A stretch of 6,914 nucleotides of DNA, from the NCBI GenBank assembly GCA_046765875.1, contig JBKPSJ010000026.1, positions 1 through 6,914 of the forward strand, in the 5' to 3' direction. Positions 1 through 4,980 of this stretch are shown one piece after another (position 1 is the first letter of the stretch; each line of letters opens with the position of its first letter). The notes beneath the pieces were generated by a model. That model had not been told where the DNA came from and searched no databases. It was given only the letters and a program-made list of their open reading frames with translations. The position numbers and the translations under genes were made by a program. Source of the stretch: DASRHY01 sp046765875. GTDB lineage: Bacteria; Actinomycetota; Actinomycetes; Propionibacteriales; Kribbellaceae.

Positions 1-1055
1 CGTTCGGCGTCCGGGTCGAGCAGCGCGGCGGCGCGCAGGTGCCGCTCGGGCGAGGCCTCGAACGTGTACCGGAACGCCTCCGGCGCGGTCAGCGACACCG
101 ACATCCCGTGCGGGACCATCGGTTCACCGACCTCGTAGTCGGGTGGCCGGAAGTCCCGCACCCGCCCGGCGATCGGGTACGCGTTCGCGTGCGGGATGTG
201 CACCCCGGCGTTCCCGAATCCCATCCCGGCAACTGTCGCGGCGAGCGCCATGTCCTCGCGCGCCGCGCGGTTCCCGCCGTCCACGACCGCCGTACGGAAC
301 GACCGGGCCAGTAAGCTCATCGCCTTCTCCGCCCACAAGTCGGACACCGGGTTCGCACCGCAGTACGGCACCCGCTGCTCGGGGGTCTTGCGCTCGTACG
401 TCGTATACCACCGCGCCGTGTAGCTCTCCAGTGCGTGGCACAGGATGTCCATCCCGGCGGACGCGGTGACGCCGGCGGGCTGGGTGAACGTGAGATCGGG
501 GTCGACCACGGCGAGCGTCGGCCGCAGCCGCGCATGGCTGATCCCGGTCTTCACGCGCAGCGCGAGCACGTCCATGATGCAGACCGTCGTGCTCTCCGCG
601 CCGGTCCCGGTCGTCGTCGGTACCGCGACCAGCGGCCTGAGCGGATGCGCCGGGGCCCGGCCGGCGCCGACCGGGGGGTTGATGTAGTCCATCAGCTCGC
701 CCTCGTTCGAGGTGAGCAGGTTCATCGCCTTCGCCGTGTCGATGCTCGACCCGCCGCCGACCGCGACGTACGCGTCCCACGGCCCGGTACCCCGGGCGGC
801 GTCGACCGCCTTCTGCATGCTGATGTCGGTCGGCTCGACGTGGACGCCGTCGAACACCTCCGCAGTGATCCCGTACCGCCCCATCTGCTCGGCGATCCGC
901 TGCGGATGTCCGGTCGCGGCGACCCGCGGATCGGTGACGACCAAGGCCCGGGTGACGCCGTACCCCGACAGGTCGTAGCCGATCTCCTCCGATGCCCCAC
1001 TTCCGAACTTCAGTAGCGGTGATCCGTACGTGAAGATGGTCTCCGGCGTACCCAT
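1..1055 (-). CDS. Hydroxyacid-oxoacid transhydrogenase (iron-containing alcohol dehydrogenase family), 3' end cut by window
   Basis: The 351 visible residues match the ADHFE1/HOT branch of the iron-dependent alcohol dehydrogenases. That cytosolic (in eukaryotes mitochondrial) enzyme oxidises 4-hydroxybutyrate to succinate semialdehyde while reducing 2-oxoglutarate to D-2-hydroxyglutarate. Visible motifs are the dinucleotide-binding VGGGSSIDTAK (about residues 99-109), PTTTGTGAE (146-154), and the four metal ligands expected for the fold: D203 and H207 in GMDILCHALESY, H286 in GNAGVHIPHA, and H316 in VPHGMS. The GNAGVH..H...YPI signature and the RLRPTLAVVDP segment favour HOT over a general Fe-ADH. 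ATG at 1055 is chosen because the protein begins MGTPETIFTYGSP as family members do, and GTGAGGG lies just upstream. Family members run to roughly 420-460 residues, so about 80 or more C-terminal residues lie beyond position 1. It is divergent from the YCII gene. The substrate pair is inferred from the family; an Fe-ADH with another substrate remains possible. Confidence 0.9.
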   Translation of the reverse strand, partial: MGTPETIFTYGSPLLKFGSGASEEIGYDLSGYGVTRALVVTDPRVAATGHPQRIAEQMGRYGITAEVFDGVHVEPTDISMQKAVDAARGTGPWDAYVAVGGGSSIDTAKAMNLLTSNEGELMDYINPPVGAGRAPAHPLRPLVAVPTTTGTGAESTTVCIMDVLALRVKTGISHARLRPTLAVVDPDLTFTQPAGVTASAGMDILCHALESYTARWYTTYERKTPEQRVPYCGANPVSDLWAEKAMSLLARSFRTAVVDGGNRAAREDMALAATVAGMGFGNAGVHIPHANAYPIAGRVRDFRPPDYEVGEPMVPHGMSVSLTAPEAFRYTFEASPERHLRAAALLDPDAE

Positions 1056-1134
1056 GCCCTCACGGTATCGGGGTGAACTGGTCAATCTGCTGATTCGCCC
1101 GTCCGGCACGAGCATCGGACCTCCGCGCTGCGCT

Positions 1135-1147
1135 TGTACGGCGTACA
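1135..1147. repeat. Short inverted repeat TGTAC-ggc-GTACA, candidate operator
   Basis: Perfect 5-bp arms separated by 3 bp in the 239-bp gap between the divergent transhydrogenase and YCII genes. Its place between two divergent starts would suit a dimeric regulator, but GTAC is abundant throughout this window, so chance is a real alternative. I find no convincing -35/-10 pair beside it. The rest of 1056-1294 holds no credible ORF. Confidence 0.3.
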
Positions 1148-1226
1148 CGATCTGCCCTGGGCACACGGTGGAAAGTTTCGGAGACCAACCAGTCGATTTC
1201 GGGGCCTGACCGTTCGTCACTGGGAT

Positions 1227-1270
1227 GGGAACGCGCATGGGCGGTCCCGCGGACGGGACGATCCGTTCCC
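1227..1270 (+). repeat. Nested inverted repeats in the leader of the YCII gene
   Basis: Outer arms GGGAACG (1227-1233) and CGTTCCC (1264-1270) enclose inner arms GTCCCG (1244-1249) and CGGGAC (1254-1259) around a CGGA loop. Together they could fold as one interrupted hairpin ending about 12 nt before the ribosome binding site of the YCII gene. It may be a 5'-UTR structure or a protein-binding site. No known riboswitch class is recognised. Confidence 0.4.
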
Positions 1271-1294
1271 GTCATCCCCTGAAAGGAGCAAGCC

Positions 1295-1627
1295 ATGAGC
1301 AAGTTCATCCTCGTCTACCGGGGTCCGGCGACCCCGATGGATGACATGACCGAGGAGCAGGGCGCCGAGCAGATGGCCGCCTGGAACAAGTGGATCGAGC
1401 AGGTCGGGTCCGCGCTGGTCGACGTCGGCCTGCCGTTCGGCAACCGGGTCACCGTGACCGACGACGGGTCGAGCGGTGCGCCGGCCGATCTGAGCGGGTA
1501 CAGCATCGTCGAGACCGGCAGCCTGGACGACGCGAAGGCGCTGGTCGCCGACCACCCGTTCCTTTCCGAGGGCAAGGGCCGCTTCGCCATCGACGTGTTC
1601 GAACTGGTCCCGATCCCGGGCATGTAG
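1295..1627 (+). CDS. YCII-related (DGPF-type) domain protein
   Basis: A 110-residue single-domain cytoplasmic protein with the ferredoxin-like YCII fold. It opens with the typical MSKFILVYRGP strand, has a helix rich in W/E (about 20-42), a Gly/Asp turn (DDGSSGAPADLSGYSIVE), a helix LDDAKALVADHP with D86 and H87 in the position where YCII proteins carry their conserved His/Asp, and ends with a VFELVPIPGM strand. The length is normal for actinobacterial stand-alone YCII proteins. The start is secure: AAAGGAG at 1282-1288 lies 6 nt before the ATG. It is divergent from the transhydrogenase and followed by its own hairpin. Biochemical function is unknown for most of the family; some relatives sit with ECF sigma factors, but none is seen here. 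Confidence 0.9.
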   Translation: MSKFILVYRGPATPMDDMTEEQGAEQMAAWNKWIEQVGSALVDVGLPFGNRVTVTDDGSSGAPADLSGYSIVETGSLDDAKALVADHPFLSEGKGRFAIDVFELVPIPGM

Positions 1628-1635
1628 CAACCCCT

Positions 1636-1671
1636 GGTGCCGCCGCCCTGCTCGATCAGCGCGGCGGCACC
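1636..1671 (+). terminator. GC-rich hairpin terminator after the YCII gene
   Basis: An 11-bp perfect stem, GGTGCCGCCGC (1636-1646) with GCGGCGGCACC (1661-1671), around a 14-nt loop that can itself add a CTG/CAG extension. It starts 8 nt after the stop codon. There is no U-tract, which is usual for hairpin terminators of high-GC actinobacteria. It separates the YCII gene from the cupin gene. Confidence 0.75.
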
Positions 1672-1673
1672 AT

Positions 1674-1691
1674 GCTGTCCGGGCTGTCCGG
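1674..1691 (+). repeat. Perfect 9-bp tandem duplication (GCTGTCCGG x2)
   Basis: Two adjacent identical copies of GCTGTCCGG lie directly downstream of the terminator hairpin and just before the operator-like palindrome in the cupin leader. It is either a replication-slippage product or a direct-repeat binding site; nothing shows which. Confidence 0.6.
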
Positions 1692-1700
1692 GTCACGGCC

Positions 1701-1714
1701 TGAAAGCGCTTTGA
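1701..1714. promoter_or_regulatory. LacI-family operator-like palindrome upstream of the cupin gene
   Basis: TGAAAGCGCTTTGA contains the perfect 10-bp palindrome AAAGCGCTTT with the central CG typical of LacI/GalR-family operators. It fits the cre-type pattern TGWNANCGNTNWCA at every fixed position except one (G instead of C near the 3' end). It ends 75 nt before the cupin ATG. No LacI-type regulator gene is in the window, so the cognate protein would be encoded elsewhere. Confidence 0.45.
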
Positions 1715-1789
1715 AAGGAAGGGTGGTTCCGGGGAGGCGGCGCTCGTGTTAGCAAGGCGTACGACTGGACGACCATTCGGAGGACAGCG

Positions 1790-2287
1790 ATGCCTGACGT
1801 TATGACTCCCAAGATCGTCACCCCGGAAGACGGTCGCACGGTGCGGCTGTTCGGCGTGCGATTCGACTACAAGATCGAGAGCGGCGACTCGGCCGGCCGG
1901 TTCGCCGCGATGGAGGTCACGATCCCGGCCAAGACGCTTGTCAAGCCACACAACCACGCCAACGAGGACGAGTACTCGCTGATCCTGTCCGGCACCGTCG
2001 GCCTGCGCGTCGGCGAGAAGACGTCCGAGGCGAGCGCGGGCAGCTATCTGGTCAAGCCCCGCGGCGTACCGCACGCGATGTGGAACGCGACCGACGAGCC
2101 GGTGCGGGTGCTCGAGATGCTCTCCCCCGGCGGCCTGGAGGAGTACTTCGAGAAGCTCGGGCCGATCCTCGCGCACGAGGGCGGCGCCGGTGCCAAGGAG
2201 TATTACGAACTGGCAGAGGCGTACGGCATCACCATCATGGACGACTGGATCGACGAGCTCGAGAAGACGTACGGCATCAAGCTGTAG
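1790..2287 (+). CDS. Single-domain cupin protein
   Basis: A 165-residue cytoplasmic protein with one complete bicupin-half barrel. Cupin motif 1 is H54-N-H56 followed by E61 and G68 (HNHANEDEYSLILSG). Motif 2 is G84, P90, G92, H95 and N99 (GSYLVKPRGVPHAMWN). The three His and one Glu that bind the metal are all present, so a metal-dependent activity or ligand binding is likely. After the barrel, a helical tail of about 50 acidic/Tyr-rich residues (115-165) is seen, as in many quercetinase-like or unassigned cupin_2 proteins. The substrate cannot be told from sequence. The start is firm: GGAGGA at 1779-1784 is 5 nt before the ATG. It appears monocistronic, with the operator-like palindrome upstream and a strong hairpin directly downstream. 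Confidence 0.9.
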   Translation: MPDVMTPKIVTPEDGRTVRLFGVRFDYKIESGDSAGRFAAMEVTIPAKTLVKPHNHANEDEYSLILSGTVGLRVGEKTSEASAGSYLVKPRGVPHAMWNATDEPVRVLEMLSPGGLEEYFEKLGPILAHEGGAGAKEYYELAEAYGITIMDDWIDELEKTYGIKL

Positions 2288-2301
2288 TTGCCTATGGCAA
2301 G

Positions 2302-2338
2302 TTTGTGGGGAGCGACCTTCGTGGTCGCTCCCCACAAA
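2302..2338. terminator. Bidirectional terminator between convergent genes
   Basis: A perfect 16-bp stem (2302-2317 with 2323-2338) around a TTCGT loop, beginning with TTT and ending with AAA, so each strand meets a short U-run at the 3' side; on the plus strand it continues into TTGTCTT. It starts 14 nt after the cupin stop and lies 5 nt beyond the stop of the minus-strand membrane protein, so it serves both convergent units. Confidence 0.92.
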
Positions 2339-2343
2339 TTGTC

Positions 2344-2571
2344 TTACTTCGACGGCTGTGGTGCTACGCAGTGGACCTTCGGGTTGAGCCCGACGTAGTT
2401 CAGCGGCCCCGAAATGATCGTGACCACCGTCGTGCTGACACTCGAACAGCTACCGTTCGAGCTTTGCAGGTAACCGCGTTGGATAGCGGCAGCCAGACCG
2501 ATCAGCAGCCACACGAGAACCACGACCGAGACAAGCTGCCCTGAAGCACGCCGACTCATCGTCCGCGCCAT
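2344..2571 (-). CDS. Small single-span membrane protein, uncharacterised
   Basis: Seventy-five residues. A short basic N-terminus (MARTMSRRASG) is followed by a hydrophobic helix at about residues 12-29 (LVSVVVLVWLLIGLAAAI) and a roughly 45-residue polar tail with C42 and C68. The positive N-terminus suggests an N-in, C-out orientation, so the two Cys could form a disulfide outside the membrane. The tail segment TTVVTIISGPLNYVGLNPK resembles short conserved actinobacterial membrane proteins of unknown function that I recall, but I cannot name a family. ATG at 2571 is preferred over longer in-frame starts because GGAGGAAGAG immediately precedes it and upstream residues would be low-complexity Arg/Ser. 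It follows the pterin-dehydratase-like gene by 16 nt on the same strand, which suggests cotranscription, and ends at the shared terminator. Confidence 0.82.
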   Translation of the reverse strand: MARTMSRRASGQLVSVVVLVWLLIGLAAAIQRGYLQSSNGSCSSVSTTVVTIISGPLNYVGLNPKVHCVAPQPSK

Positions 2572-2587
2572 CTCTTCCTCCAAGAAC

Positions 2588-2932
2588 TCATCCCCGTGTC
2601 GAATCGGGGTGTGCCGGATCCGCCGCCTCGATCGCGGGTCCGGCGTCGATGAGAACGTCGTCGATCCGCTGCGCCAGCGCGATGTCGTACGCGGTGACAC
2701 CGTGAGCCGACTCCGTGCGCAACGTGACGACCAGGCGGTCCGTCTCCTGGTCCAGCTCGCCGCCGTGCGGACTCAGGTCGAGCACGCGCCGCAGATGCTC
2801 GTGCAGTCCGCCCGGAGGCTCGGTGATCACCCGCGTCAGGGCGTCCGCGCCGCCCGACCAGTCCTCGAGCCGATCGAGTCTTCGCTGTACGGCGTCCTCG
2901 GTCAGCCGCGCGGGCGGGTCACTGCGGGTCAT
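2588..2932 (-). CDS. Pterin-4a-carbinolamine dehydratase-like protein with degenerate active site
   Basis: With the start at 2932 the protein has 114 residues, close to the usual 95-110 of the family. The N-terminus RLTEDAVQRRLDRLEDWSGGADALTR matches the first helix and the 'L..W' segment of the family. The C-terminal half, DRLVVTLRTESAHGVTAYDIALAQRIDDV, matches its strand-turn-helix with the G-[LV]-T..D..LA..ID signature. Classical members dehydrate 4a-hydroxytetrahydrobiopterin using a His-His-Pro triplet and a later His. Here the corresponding positions read H56-G-G and T73-E74, so only one catalytic His remains and hydratase activity is doubtful. Alternative starts are ATG 2956 and TTG 2989; none has a clear ribosome binding site, so the start is uncertain. 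It lies 71 nt downstream of the M23 gene and 16 nt upstream of the small membrane protein gene. Confidence 0.75.
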   Translation of the reverse strand: MTRSDPPARLTEDAVQRRLDRLEDWSGGADALTRVITEPPGGLHEHLRRVLDLSPHGGELDQETDRLVVTLRTESAHGVTAYDIALAQRIDDVLIDAGPAIEAADPAHPDSTRG

Positions 2933-3003
2933 GTGCCGTTGGTGCTGTACCGCCATACCAGAACCGTGCCCCGCTAGTCGTGCGAACAAACGGTGACTCG
3001 GTG

Positions 3004-3723
3004 TCAGCAGTAGGCCTCACAGTGGGTGGCTGGACCGTACGAGGCCCTTGCCTGCCGGACCTTCGCGGCCGGTGAGACGTTGCGGCCGCTGCGCCAGGCG
3101 TCGAGGAACGGTTGCGGCGCAACGACGCCCCGTCGGATCCACCACTGGTTCGGCGCGGTCGGCCAGCTCAGCCCGAAGTGCAGGTGTGGGTCGGTGTAGC
3201 GGGCGCTGCCGGAGTGTCCGGTCCGACCGAGCTCCTGGCCGGCGCGGACCGTCGTACCGGGCCGGATCGATGCGGTGACAGACGACAGGTGGGCGCCGTA
3301 GTAGCGAACGCCGTCGACACCGACGACAGACACGCTCATGCCGCCGCGGGCGTCGCCGCGGTTGGTCTTCGGGTTCCAGCGGTCGGTTCTTGCGATCTCG
3401 TCCACGCGGCCGTCGACCGGAGAGACGAAGCGACAGCCGGGTTTCGCGAAGATGTCCGCGGCCGGGTAGTCGTGGTGGGTCCGGCCGTAGTCTGCGCGGC
3501 AGCCCGCGATCGGGAACACGTACCTCAGCACCCTTGGCGCCTTGGTTGGTGTCTGTGTCGGTGTTTGTGCCGTCGGCGTCGTTGGCGTCGTTGGCGTCGT
3601 TGGCGTCGTTGGCGTTGGCGTCGGTGTTGGGGCTGCTGCGGGGTCGGAGCCGGGGATCCGTACCGCTGCGACTGCTACAGCCGCAATGACGGCAGCACTC
3701 AACAGGGCGATCAGCCAGCGCAT
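3004..3723 (-). CDS. Secreted or membrane-anchored M23 (LytM-type) peptidase with Thr/Pro linker
   Basis: Protein of 239 residues. A hydrophobic segment at about 3-21 is a signal peptide or anchor, with no lipobox. It is followed by a Thr/Pro-rich linker (about 32-62) and a C-terminal M23 domain. The metal site looks complete: HHDYPAAD (H83/H84 and D90), YYGAHLS with H145, and DPHLHFG with H180 and H182. Such enzymes cut peptide cross-links of peptidoglycan outside the cytoplasmic membrane. Four Cys (75, 97, 235, 239) suit an exported, disulfide-stabilised domain; the last two frame the very C-terminus. ATG 3723 is chosen because it begins directly before the hydrophobic segment (MRWLIALL); in-frame codons upstream would overlap the divergent gene. 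The ribosome binding site is weak. It is the first gene of the minus-strand set and is divergent from the NmrA-like gene. Confidence 0.9.
   Translation of the reverse strand: MRWLIALLSAAVIAAVAVAAVRIPGSDPAAAPTPTPTPTTPTTPTTPTTPTAQTPTQTPTKAPRVLRYVFPIAGCRADYGRTHHDYPAADIFAKPGCRFVSPVDGRVDEIARTDRWNPKTNRGDARGGMSVSVVGVDGVRYYGAHLSSVTASIRPGTTVRAGQELGRTGHSGSARYTDPHLHFGLSWPTAPNQWWIRRGVVAPQPFLDAWRSGRNVSPAAKVRQARASYGPATHCEAYC
3578..3622. repeat. 9-bp minisatellite inside the M23 linker
   Basis: Four perfect copies of GTCGTTGGC (3578-3613) followed by imperfect GTTGGC/GTCGGT units. On the coding (minus) strand they encode Pro-Thr-Thr periods in the linker. The repeat keeps the frame, so gain or loss of units would lengthen or shorten the linker without breaking the enzyme. 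Confidence 0.85.
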
Positions 3724-3792
3724 CGCGCACCAGCCTGTCACATTCGTTTGCGGCCAGCCGTCAGGGAGGTACCAACACCGAAGGGAACCCCG

Positions 3793-4527
3793 ATGAAGAT
3801 CGCAGTAGCAGGCGCCACCGGACGCGTCGGCCGGCACGTCGTCGCCATCGCCGAGGAGCGCGGCCACGAGGTCGTACGTATGTCACGCGGCACCGGCGTC
3901 GACGTCATCACCGGCGAAGGGCTGGCCGAAGCGCTCCAAGGCGTCGACGTCGTCATCGATGTGTCCACCGCACCGACTCCGGACGGCGCGACCGAGTTCT
4001 TCACCACCTCGACGCGCAACCTGCAGCAGTTCGGCGAGCAGGCCGGCGTACGTCGCATCGTGGTCATCTCGATCGTCGGCATCGACAACTTCACCTCCGG
4101 GTACAGCCACGCCAAACTCGTACACGAGAGGCTCATGAAGGCCGGTCCGGTGCCTGTGAGCATCGTACGGACGACCCAGTTCTTCGAGTTCATCGCACAA
4201 CTCATGGAGTGGGGCAACCAGGGCGACACCATCCATGTGCAGTCGGGACGTACCCAAGCACTGTCGGCACGTTCTGCCGCCGAGGCCTTGGTGGACGCCG
4301 CCGAGAACCCCTCGGACTCGGTGGTGAACGTCGCCGGGCCACAGGAGGAGAGCATGCCCGAACTGGCCCAGCTGTACGCCGGCCATATGGGCCTCACCGC
4401 TCGCATCGTACGAGCGGACAACTCGGCCGACCCCGATGCGGCTCTCTACGATGCCGGCGACCTCCTCCCACCGCCCGACGCCCGGATCATCGGCCCCACC
4501 TTCAAGTCCTGGCTGTCTCAGGTCTGA
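3793..4527 (+). CDS. NmrA-like / atypical SDR NAD(P)-binding protein
   Basis: A 244-residue cytoplasmic Rossmann-fold protein. The N-terminus MKIAVAGATGRVGRHV carries the GxxGxxG dinucleotide loop at residues 7-13. VDVVIDVS (51-58) is the fourth strand, RRIVVISIVGID (88-99) the fifth, and Y104-S-H-A-K108 keeps the YxxxK spacing of SDR enzymes. The C-terminal half (about 125-244) has the strand-and-helix pattern of NmrA/atypical SDR substrate domains, with a VVNVAGPQEES segment at 177-187. Such proteins act as quinone or flavin reductases, epimerase-like enzymes or redox-sensing regulators; the sequence does not say which. The ATG has AAGGGA at 3781-3786 with 6-nt spacing. The open frame extends far upstream, but that part is antisense to the M23 gene. 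It is divergent from that gene (69-bp gap) and 27 nt upstream of the antitoxin gene, so some read-through into the toxin-antitoxin pair is possible. Confidence 0.9.
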   Translation: MKIAVAGATGRVGRHVVAIAEERGHEVVRMSRGTGVDVITGEGLAEALQGVDVVIDVSTAPTPDGATEFFTTSTRNLQQFGEQAGVRRIVVISIVGIDNFTSGYSHAKLVHERLMKAGPVPVSIVRTTQFFEFIAQLMEWGNQGDTIHVQSGRTQALSARSAAEALVDAAENPSDSVVNVAGPQEESMPELAQLYAGHMGLTARIVRADNSADPDAALYDAGDLLPPPDARIIGPTFKSWLSQV

Positions 4528-4540
4528 CCTGCGGCATCAC

Positions 4541-4555
4541 TACACTCCGGAGTCA
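4541..4555 (+). promoter_or_regulatory. Candidate -10 element and palindrome at the antitoxin start (possible leaderless mRNA)
   Basis: TACACT at 4541-4546 fits the TAnnnT -10 consensus of actinobacterial housekeeping promoters. Its expected start point (about 4553-4555) falls on or just before the antitoxin ATG, which would give a leaderless mRNA. No good -35 is seen. A perfect 10-bp palindrome, ACTCCGGAGT (4544-4553), overlaps the -10 and ends one base before the ATG, where antitoxin autoregulation would work. Alternatively CGGAG (4548-4552) acts as a ribosome binding site with an unusually short 2-nt gap. Confidence 0.4.
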
Positions 4556-4980
4556 TGGCGGGACCGACGACTGATACACGCATCTACCTGCTCGATCCGG
4601 ACGAACGCCAGACGGTGCCGGGTGGGCCGGCACTGATCAATCCGGACGGCGTACGCGAAGACATCCCGCCCCTGGTCCACAAGGCGATCCAGCACGTCGT
4701 CGAGGCGATGCGCGCGGGTATGGCCGTCAAGATCACACCGCTACGGCCCGAGCTGCCGATCGACGAGGCGGCGGATGCGATCGGAATGGCTCGCGACGAC
4801 CTGCGCGCGTACGTGGCCGAGGGCGCGATCCCGTTCCGGTCCACTGAGTACGTCGACTGGGTCCGCCTCGACCAGCTGATCGCATGGGACAACCAGCGGC
4901 GTGAGGAGCGCAGCGCCGGGATCCGGGAGATGCTCGCCGAGGACCCCTGGGACGAATCCGATGAGGACGGCGACCGATGA
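4555..4980 (+). CDS. HTH (excisionase/MerR-like) antitoxin of a PIN toxin pair
   Basis: A 141-residue protein in three parts. The N-terminal part (1-60), starting IYLLDPDER, is the kind found before the HTH in antitoxins paired with PIN_3 toxins. Residues about 67-108 form an excisionase-like winged helix-turn-helix: LPIDEAADAIGMARDDLRAYVAEGAIP, then VRLDQLIAW. The C-terminal helix and acidic tail (112-141, ending DESDEDGD) are suited to binding and masking the toxin. In relatives I recall, the wing carries a basic G-x-H-R-R stretch; here it reads RSTEYVDWVRL, which is less basic. Its last four bases overlap the toxin start (ATGA, 4977-4980), the standard translationally coupled arrangement. 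Autoregulation at the palindrome over the start is plausible but not shown. The pairing supports the antitoxin call more strongly than the domain alone. Confidence 0.82.
   Translation: MAGPTTDTRIYLLDPDERQTVPGGPALINPDGVREDIPPLVHKAIQHVVEAMRAGMAVKITPLRPELPIDEAADAIGMARDDLRAYVAEGAIPFRSTEYVDWVRLDQLIAWDNQRREERSAGIREMLAEDPWDESDEDGDR

Noticed and set aside
1711..1716. TTGAAA as a -35 element for the cupin gene
   Set aside because: No -10-like hexamer lies 16-19 bp downstream; the hexamer is part of the operator-like palindrome.
1217..2335. Open frame of 372 codons on the minus strand across the YCII and cupin genes
   Set aside because: It is antisense to two genes with clear domains and good ribosome binding sites, and its translation is Arg/Asp/His/Val-rich without a recognisable domain. 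Long antisense frames are common in high-GC DNA.
2572..2700. Longer N-terminus (43 residues) for the small membrane protein
   Set aside because: It runs over the end of the pterin-dehydratase-like gene in another frame, is Arg/Ser low complexity, and the best ribosome binding site precedes ATG 2571.
2933..2989. TTG 2989 or ATG 2956 as start of the pterin-dehydratase-like protein
   Set aside because: Family similarity begins only after residue 28 of the longest form, and neither upstream start has a clear ribosome binding site. They are kept only as alternatives.
3578..3622. Repeat cluster considered as a CRISPR array
   Set aside because: Units are 9 bp and directly adjacent without spacers, and they keep the reading frame of the peptidase linker.
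3112..3792. Upstream extension of the NmrA-like frame by 227 codons
   Set aside because: The extension is antisense to the M23 peptidase gene and includes poly-Trp/Arg low complexity. The Rossmann fold begins directly at ATG 3793 with a ribosome binding site.
3724..3867. Longer N-terminus for the M23 peptidase starting at 3867
   Set aside because: It would overlap the NmrA-like gene, and the signal-type hydrophobic segment starts right after ATG 3723.
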